Source: Phoronis australis
Taxonomy: Eukaryota; Phoronida; Phoronidae
Reading direction: 5' to 3'
DNA: 64,000 bases
NCBI GenBank assembly: GCA_002633005.1
Contig: NMRA01000542.1
Coordinates: forward strand, 1-64,000
Shown: in pieces, positions 53,201 to 62,200 of the stretch
Layout: the number at the start of each line of letters is the position of its first letter
Position numbering within the stretch: the first letter of the stretch is position 1
Notes under the pieces: generated by a model
Seen by the model: only the letters and a program-made list of their open reading frames with translations
The model's database searches: none
Told to the model about the DNA's origin: nothing
Made by a program: the position numbers and the translations under genes

Positions 53201-56200
53201 CTCTGTTAGCAATGACACGATTTCAGCATAACAGTAATAAGCAAACGGTTGAGCCACACTGCCCCCTGTTTCAAACAGAGTGAATGAGGTGCAAATGTAT
53301 TGAGGGCCCTCATGGTAAGCTGTGCACAACACTGATGAGGTGAAAACAAACTAAAAAACTTTTCATTTTAAAAAGGGAATTTCCACTCATTCCCCACAGA
53401 AATTTCTGCGCATGATACAACATAGGGCTGAAATGCAATGGTATATCAATTTTTAAGCCAAAATGATGGAAATCTAGGCGCAAAAAAATCTGCAACTTTT
53501 CAGGGACAAAAAGGGAATGAGTGGAAAATCCCTTTCTAAAATGGAAAGTGTTTTAACTTTTTTAAAATTCATATTGAATCAACTTACCCCATACTCATCT
53601 CTTGGATCTGTGAACATAAAGTCCAGCACTGCGTCCATGTTGGCCATCTTCATTGCGGCTCTATGGAACACAAAGCTTCACATTAGTCCATTAAAACAAA
53701 TTCAGTGTCAATCCAATATTTCACATTAACTTGTTACTTGTTATGTATTAATTTAATGACAAACACAAACCTATGCAGTATCAATCGGATCAAGGTCTAA
53801 CCAGACTGCTAGTTTGCTACCTTAAAAAATTCTGTCAATCAAAAGCAAAACAGAAGTTTTAAAAGAGGATAGCTTTTAAGTAGCTGTAAAGTAGACACTC
53901 CACTAACTACTTGTAGCATCGTCATAACAGACAGACAATTTTTTGGTTTATATCCGTCAACTTCACCATGTCATTGTCACTGTCTTCCATATCATATTTC
54001 CCCAACAGAGCAGTGACAAAAGCAATTATTATAAATAAGCCTAGGGTTTTTGGCAGTGTATTGAGAATAGCCACTTCTTTCAAAAGGATAATTAAATCAG
54101 AATCAAAAACCTGTTTTCACATGTCAAGTACATTAATTGCTACCTTAAAAGCAAGTTAATTTTTACAACCAATCAAAAAAAGTATTACGTTAAAGTAAGC
54201 TGTTCTTTAATAATTGTTTTTCATTCCTTACAGCTTACCACAGAGCCACGTTATTCCACGTTTTCGCAAAATAAGTCCTTCAAAAAATCCACTTAGTACA
54301 TTGTTTGACTTCAGAAGTATAAATTGATGAAAATTTATTGTTGTGTTTTTGATGAAGTTGAATTAATGCAATTTTTCCTATGAAAGCATTTGAATCAACA
54401 CTGTGGAATAGACAATTAAATAAATCTGAATGAAAATAAGATTGCCCAGTTTTCAAAAAAGTAGGCACAACGTTATCAATAGCAAAATGGAAAAGGTTTC
54501 TTCAACCAAAGAAAGCATAAAACTTACGTTACCTGTTAAGAAATATGGCGCCGCGTATCGTTTCAAATGGATTCGATCGTGTTCTTGCACGTCGCATTTC
54601 TTCTGGTTCCAAGTCATCGAATATGCTCTATAGACATTAGTAATAACTGCTGCAGAATTCAATTAAAATATTTTGTGTATCAAAAAACACCACCATTACC
54701 CAAACAAGTATGCAGTGGACGATGCTAACGATTATATGGGACCCAAGAAAAATGTCCAAATTTGGCTGACTTTGGAACACTATATCTCAGAAATGGCTCT
54801 TTGGATTCATACAAAACTTCCGGAGAGTAGACTTTATGCAGTCTTTCAAACTGCTGTTAGGAGAAAGTAGCATTTGACAAAATGAAGTTCCCATTTCGAT
54901 CATATTCCATACCAAGTACTTGAAGAATTACAATAACTTAAAATTCAATTACTATGAACAGTTGTAGCAGAGGATTCGGACACTTCCAACCTCAACAAAT
55001 GGTCTCCCTAAACGAATAAATTTCCTGTATCTTGGTGACCCAGGTCACACACTCAGGAGAGCTGCAGCCCTTGGTCCCTATTCATGCTGGGCTGTCTAGT
55101 CTTGATGAGACAGCCTCCTTGGAAGAAACTAGTTCAGCCAAGGATATTGCTCACAACAGGACTTGCAAAAAGGACCCCTCTCACACCTATATAGGGAAAA
55201 CTAAACGCTCTCAGGGATACTAGAATGAAGGCACACTCAAAGTTGGATAAACTCACTGGCATTATGAAAACATCCTCAACACTGGCTAAAGTATTGACAG
55301 TTAAAATGCAGCCTCAACACTGGCTAAAGTATTGACAGTTAAAATGCAGCCTCAACACTGGCTAAAGTATTGACAGTTAAAATGCAGCCTCAACACTGGC
55401 TAAAGTATTGACAGTTAAAATGCAGCCTCAACACTGGCTAAAGTATTGACAGTTAAAATGCAGCCTCAACACTGGCTAAAGTATTGACAGTTAAAATGCA
55501 GCCTCAACACTGGCTAAAGTATTGACAGTTAAAATGCAGCCTCAACACTGGCTAAAGTATTGACAGTTAAAATGCAGCCTCAACACTGGCTAAAGTATTG
55601 ACAGTTAAAATGCAGCCTCAACACTGGCTAAAGTATTGACAGTTAAAATGCAGCCTCAACACTGGCTAAAGTATTGACAGTTAAAATGCAGCCTCAACAC
55701 TGGCTAAAGTATTGACAGTTAAAATGCAGCCTCAACACTGGCTAAAGTATTGACAGTTAAAATGCAGCCTCAACACTGGCTAAAGTATTGACAGTTAAAA
55801 TGCAGCCTCAACACTGGCTAAAGTATTGACAGTTAAAATGCAGCCTCAACACTGGCTAAAGTATTGACAGTTAAAATGCAGCCTCAACACTGGCTAAAGT
55901 ATTGACAGTTAAAATGCAGAAGTTATAGCCAGAGGAAAGCACTGGTATTCTCAGAAAGTCAATGAGACCATTTACATCAAGACCAGTCAGTCCAGCATGA
56001 ATAGGGAGCAAAGACTGCAACTCCCCCCAGTGCTTGACCTAATTCTGTATCAGGGTCAGCAAGACGTGTGAAATCCATCCATTGAAGAAGACCCTTAGTT
56101 GAGAGTGGAAACGTCCGAATCCTCCACAACACATGTGTTTGTAGCAAGTGAATTTTATCTGCTTAACATCGTCATGAACAATGAAAAATCTATTCTATCA

Positions 56201-59200
56201 ATTTACAATAACTTTTGTATAGAATCTAAATGCACTCACCTTACTGTTTAGAACACTAGATAGGATTTCAGCATCACAAAACATTGTCTCATCGTCTATT
56301 GTCCTTTTTTTCTACAAAATTATCAAAGAGCATTTACGTTACCTTACAATTTTCAAAGCCCTGTCAACGTGTTGTCAGTGACTATCGATGTACAAAAATT
56401 CAGCCTCACAATACATTGTCTCATCATCTATTTTTTTCTACAAAATAACAAAGATATTTAATTACCAACAACAGAACACAAACTCACGCTACTTTTCAAA
56501 TCCGCTGCACCTGTATCAGTAATTATCAACATTCAAAAATGCAATCTTTCAAATTCGAGAGCTTACCACCACAAAAGTGATCTCAGATTTTAATTTACAT
56601 AGGAGAGAAGTGATTCCTATATTTGAGAAGAGCACACGAATCATTGCTGCTGAAAAATCAACTCCAAAGGAATTTGTAGGAGGTCATTTTGTGAAAAGTG
56701 TCAAAATTTTGCTGACTTAGAAACATCATATCTCATAAGTAATTCATCGGAATCTATTCAAATGAAACTTTCAGATACTATGTTTATAGCACTGTTCTCT
56801 AAAACACAGACTGAGAGAAATTGTTTTAAATTCATCCACTTTTGCAAGAGAGGCTATCAAAAACAAGATTTTTATGAAAAAATGAAAATGTGCATCAAAC
56901 AAAAAGTAGATGATAACTTACAACAAGCTTCTGCATTATTGGACTTCGTGTTGAACACGTATATCAAACAAAATTTAAACAAGTTATGTATTATAATCAG
57001 GGCTTGGAATGACCAATGACAAAAACGCGGAAACTTTTACGGCCCAAATCATGCGCGCTTCCCAGCCTTGAAATGGTCAATGTGAACCTTTCACCGACAA
57101 AAATGGGGAGGACTAAAAAAAAATAATAAAAAAAAATCGTTACCACCATCAGTTGCATGCGTCTGCGTCCTTTTAGCTCGTCCATCAGATCCCAACCCAC
57201 ACATTTTTGGCTGCAGACCCGCAGTATTTGTCACCGCGGTTTACAATAACACGAGACGCCATTGAAAATCCCACCACGCTATCCCAGATGCCCCGGCAAC
57301 GTTGACAATTCACGTTCCTCCGAAACATAAAGAGCAACTTCCGCTTTTCGAAGTGAACGTCGTCTGAAACGTCGCGGTAAGAAAGGAATTTGCCGCAGAA
57401 ATTTTATATCAAATCTGATTTTTGTAAGCGGAAATATAATAAAATGCACGGACAGAACATTTGAAAAAAGCGGAAATCCGCGTTTCCGTGGAAAATTCCA
57501 AGCCTTGTATAATAACATTCTTTTGATAAGATTATACAGCTAAATTTCGTCAAATAGTCATGGTCACACGATTCAAAGAATAACAGATTTGTATGAAGTC
57601 AAAAAACAAATTCTACAGGCTTTAGGCTATCAGATTCTTTTTGACATGAATTCTATATATAGTCTTGTAAACATTAATCAGAATGCACATATTTGTTAAT
57701 ATGGTCCTAAATAACATTGGTTTACATAGGATTCCGAAACTGGGAGTCAAAATTTTCCAGAAAAAAAATTAACCGTACACAGGAGCTTCAGCGAGTGCTA
57801 GCAGTTTGTCAGTACCGCTGCGGCCGCAGTGCCATGAAGTGGCGTATCCATCCATAAATTGTGAAGTTGTAATATAAGTGTCAGACTATGTGTTTATTCT
57901 ATGACACTTTAAAATGGATGTCTCATACAAAACATGTTTGAAACATTATGAGGGAACATTTTAGTCAAAAAAAGAATGCGACTTTCATACTAGAGATGTC
58001 AAAAAACTCTTAACATAAGGACAAAATTTTCAGCAGCAATGTCCTGTCTTCCACGAAGCAGGCAATCCGAGTAAAGTGTCTTGCTAAAGCGATTTACATT
58101 TTTATCATACATGGCCTTGACCGTTGAGCCTATGTAATGTTTTCTGACAGTATCATGTCTATCACACCATTCATAGTCACAGCCCTTACAAAGTCTGACA
58201 GTATCATGTCTATCACACCATTCATAGTCAAAGCCCTTACAAAGTTTGACTGAATTTGACGTCAAAAAGTCGGAACATCTAAAACTCTACATGACTGAAA
58301 TTCTTGCAGAAAATTGCACAACATAACGAGCCCACCATATTGGGTAATTACTATGTGATTAGGTAGAGTAAACAAAGCAATTCACGTGCAACTGTTTTGA
58401 TAACAGGGACAAGCATCTGAGAACAGAGACGTGTCTACTGTTTGTGCATAGCAAGAGCGACTTATACCTTGCCAATAGTCATCCAGGTGCTCATCTCCTC
58501 CAAACTGGGAATGTCTTGTTTGCACTCAGGTAGCCAGTCAACATGCTCTTCAGCTGATATCTAAATACAGGTTAATGAATTAAAAAATTATCAATTTTCC
58601 CTCAGTGATAGTAATGGTCAGTCTTTGTGAAGCGTTTTTATGCGTAAACAAAGAATCAATGTGACGGGCACTTTCGATACAAAATGTATTTGTTTTGATC
58701 GGAAATTTCTAAACCCAAAAACGGGCAACTTAGTTTGTAGTTGAAAAACTCCTTTTTACGGTTTATACATAGGGACATTTATCAGGTTTTTAATTAATCT
58801 TAAGTCATGGAGACACCAGCAATGGAAATTCTTTTTATAAAAAATGACTCAATTCTTCATTTTTAATGGCTGCCATACCCATTACTGGAAACCAAATTAG
58901 AATTTTAGACATGTTTCCCAATAGATGATAAAATAACTACACATTATCAAGTTTCTGTAAATCTACCCAAGCACTGAAGAAAACCAATAATCAAAACTGC
59001 CAAAAGCATTGTAAATCAGAAGCTCTGAGGATGGTTGATAAAGGTTTACCACACACTTGAATTCGATTAAAGTCTTCTTGCATATTTGGCACATAAATAA
59101 AACATTTAAAGAACTGTCAAGGGTAGCAAATGAAAATACCAGATGATGTCTTATATAATAACTAAATATCTCATTTTTCAAAAAAATCCCACTAACATTT

Positions 59201-62200
59201 TAAATGGCATCAGTTACGACAGACAAATTAGCTTACTTTTGCTTAGAAAAAAACTGTTGCAGCAATACCTCTATGTTCCAGAAACCATTTGTGGATTTGA
59301 AATGTGGATCAATTTTATTGTGTAGTATAGGTCTGTCATAAACTGCTATATTGAGACCAAAAGAGGTAGGGCTTCAATGAATGGGTTAGTTTCCTTCATT
59401 AACACCAGGTGGAGTTACAACAAGAAGATACCAGAGGCCATCTTCATGAGGAGTCACAATTATTATCATGGAAAATTGCATGTCACCTCAGCAAAAGTAC
59501 AAGGTATAGCTGCTCATTGCTATGATAATTTGAATAAATGTGCTAATGATTTCGTGACAAAAACTTTATTTCGTAATTGCTCATATGTCAGAAAATTTTA
59601 CTTCCGTTTCCACATCATATGTTAAAGAGGCGTGGAACGTGAAAGGTCATCAAAATATCTTTTAAACAAGTCCTGACCAAAGTACAATCTCGCTACATTT
59701 AGTACAGAGTAATTTACTTTCCCCTGGGAGGAAATTTCCAGAAAAAATCACAAAACACAATTTTTGAAATACGGGTGAAGGAAACATTCTGTGGTTACCA
59801 GAGAGTTTCTAATCTCCCTTCCACTTATGATAAATGCCTGGATGCACCCAGTCAGTTGCTTGAAGTCGCTAAAAGTCACATTTGCCATACAAGGGAAATG
59901 TGCTACGTCTACGTCTTGCTATACCAAGTAAGGAGATGTGCTTTGCCTTGTGGGAGAAAAATTGACGAAGTGGCGAGCAGAAATTAAAAATATTTAAGAA
60001 CAAACTCTAAAAATATCTGGTGAGCAGGTTGAATTCTGTTTCAGTGACAGGGAACCACTTTCACATTTATTCTGTTTATCGCGTTCCAGGCTTCTTTAAA
60101 GCTACTTTTCAGGCATTCTGTGGCCTTTGCAAAATAGTTGTTATGTCTCTTTTACAATATTTGATGGGATGTCCATTAATACCATAGGGTGAAATTCTGT
60201 AATTACAAGTTGCGAAGTCTTTGAATCGCTTGGTTGGATTGTATCGTGTTAGTGCAACTAAATTCTGTTTTGTATGCCTTTACAAACCAACATGTCATTG
60301 TTTGGAATTTTTTCTAAACTGACTCCTTGTTAGGCCATTGTTTGAAATGAGGTGTACAGTGTTTTGCCTATTGTTGTGCGTGCCACTTAAGACATTTTTA
60401 TTGTCACAGTCATTATGTACATTTGCCAAGCAGCTTCCAAGTTTTGCCCCAGGATCAGTTGACGTGTCCATAACAGTTCCCACTTCATTATAATAAAAAG
60501 AAAAGAACATTTATTTACCTACCTACTTACACTTAAAGGTGCTGTACTCAGCACTTAGTGATCCCAAATACGCATTACATGTACGACGCCCTTTGTTCTA
60601 ATACACAGGACAGGTAGATGTTTTCACAAGCAAAAAATCCAAATTCATACATGGGATTACAGGGGGTCACGACCCAAATGGCTTCATTTGTTGTGTTACA
60701 GGTGAAACCAAGGTGTCAACCAGTGGGGGAATAGGCTGCTCTTTCAGAGGTAGAAATATGCATTGCATTGCATAAGTGACCTACTTTTCAAAAGACTAGA
60801 CACCCCTGAATTGATTACAAAGGGAAGACCAATTAATACATTACACATCCAGCAATGATATTTGATCTCTTTGCAAATTTCTTGGGGTCAGAATTACAAC
60901 TCAAAATTAGGTTAGTTTGCCTGCACTACAATGATGAATATTATAAAACAATTAAGAATATGATATAGTGACTAGTATATTTCCATGTAAAGAAACTTGA
61001 GAAGTGCTTGACACAAGTGTTGCACTGTGGATAAATAACTTAGAATGGGAGTGGTGCAGTTCAATTTCAGGACGAGGCTAATATGAGTGGGGCAAAAGTG
61101 ACGAGTACTTAATTGAAAGTGCATGCCATTGGGCAGCACCTACTAGTCTTTTTAAGTAACTTGGTACATGACCCCAGTGATGTCTTGGCGAGTAATGAAA
61201 TGACTTGCTTGAATATGGTTACAGAAATCTGCCAATAGATGGCAGAACTGTGTGTTGGAATTGCAATGTTTCTGATACCCAACTGATTGCGGTTACATGA
61301 TGAACAAATAATTCATTGAGTGTTATCACTTGGTTCAACTATCTCGTGCATTCAGCATCCATAATTCACCTTCTTTTCCATTCCAGTTTACGGTGTAGTT
61401 GTGTTGTCTAATTGCGAGGCATAAGATAAAACTTAAACAGGGATTGTCACACTTCTGTCATCTGTGTTTTGTAGGAAGTTCTCGGTGCTCAGTATTTGTA
61501 GCAAGTTCTAGTTGCTCAGTATCTGTAGTAAGTTCTACTTGCTCAGTATCTGTAGTAAGTTCTAGTTGCCCAGTATTTGTAGTAAGTTCTAGTTGCTCAG
61601 TATCTGTAGTAAGTTCTAGTTGCTCAGTATTTGTAGCAAGTTCTAGTTGCTCAGTATTTGTAGCAAGTTCTAGTTGCTCAGTATTTGTAGCAAGTTCTAG
61701 TTGCTCAGTATTGTAGCAAGTTCTAGTTGCTCAGTATATGTAATAAGTTCTAGTTGCTCAGTATTTGTTTCTACATACCGAGCAATAACAAGAAATCAAA
61801 CTGTGTTCAGTTTTACGGCAAAACAGAGAATAGATTCAATTTAATGGCAAGTCACAATTTGTCACATCTCAAAACTTTCAAAATGTCACAGAGAAGTCTC
61901 AATTGTCAGTTTATTCATGGTGCTTTTTGCATGTATAAGTGGCATCAAGGTTTACCTCTTCACTCTCCCACTCCACAGATGTCGCCTCAAATCCTCGCAG
62001 TGTCAGACCCAGACCACGGCGACCTCTCTGTTTAGATGCCTCAACAATTTCTGCTCTACCTTGGCCATATTTACCAAGACCTTTTCCTTTTTCATAACCC
62101 ATTTTTTGCTACAAAGCAATGAATACAACTGATACCATGAACATAATCTCAAATTTCTTTACATCAACCAAATCCATACCTGCATGAATTTTTGTTTAAC

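Noticed and set aside
55272-55918. Regular direct repeats that might suggest a CRISPR array
   Set aside because: Units are contiguous with no unique spacers, lie in a eukaryotic intron and inside a retroelement remnant; it is a satellite.
61399-61716. 105-codon plus-strand frame rich in Ser and Val
   Set aside because: Produced by the 27 bp minisatellite; broken by a one-base deletion in the repeat.
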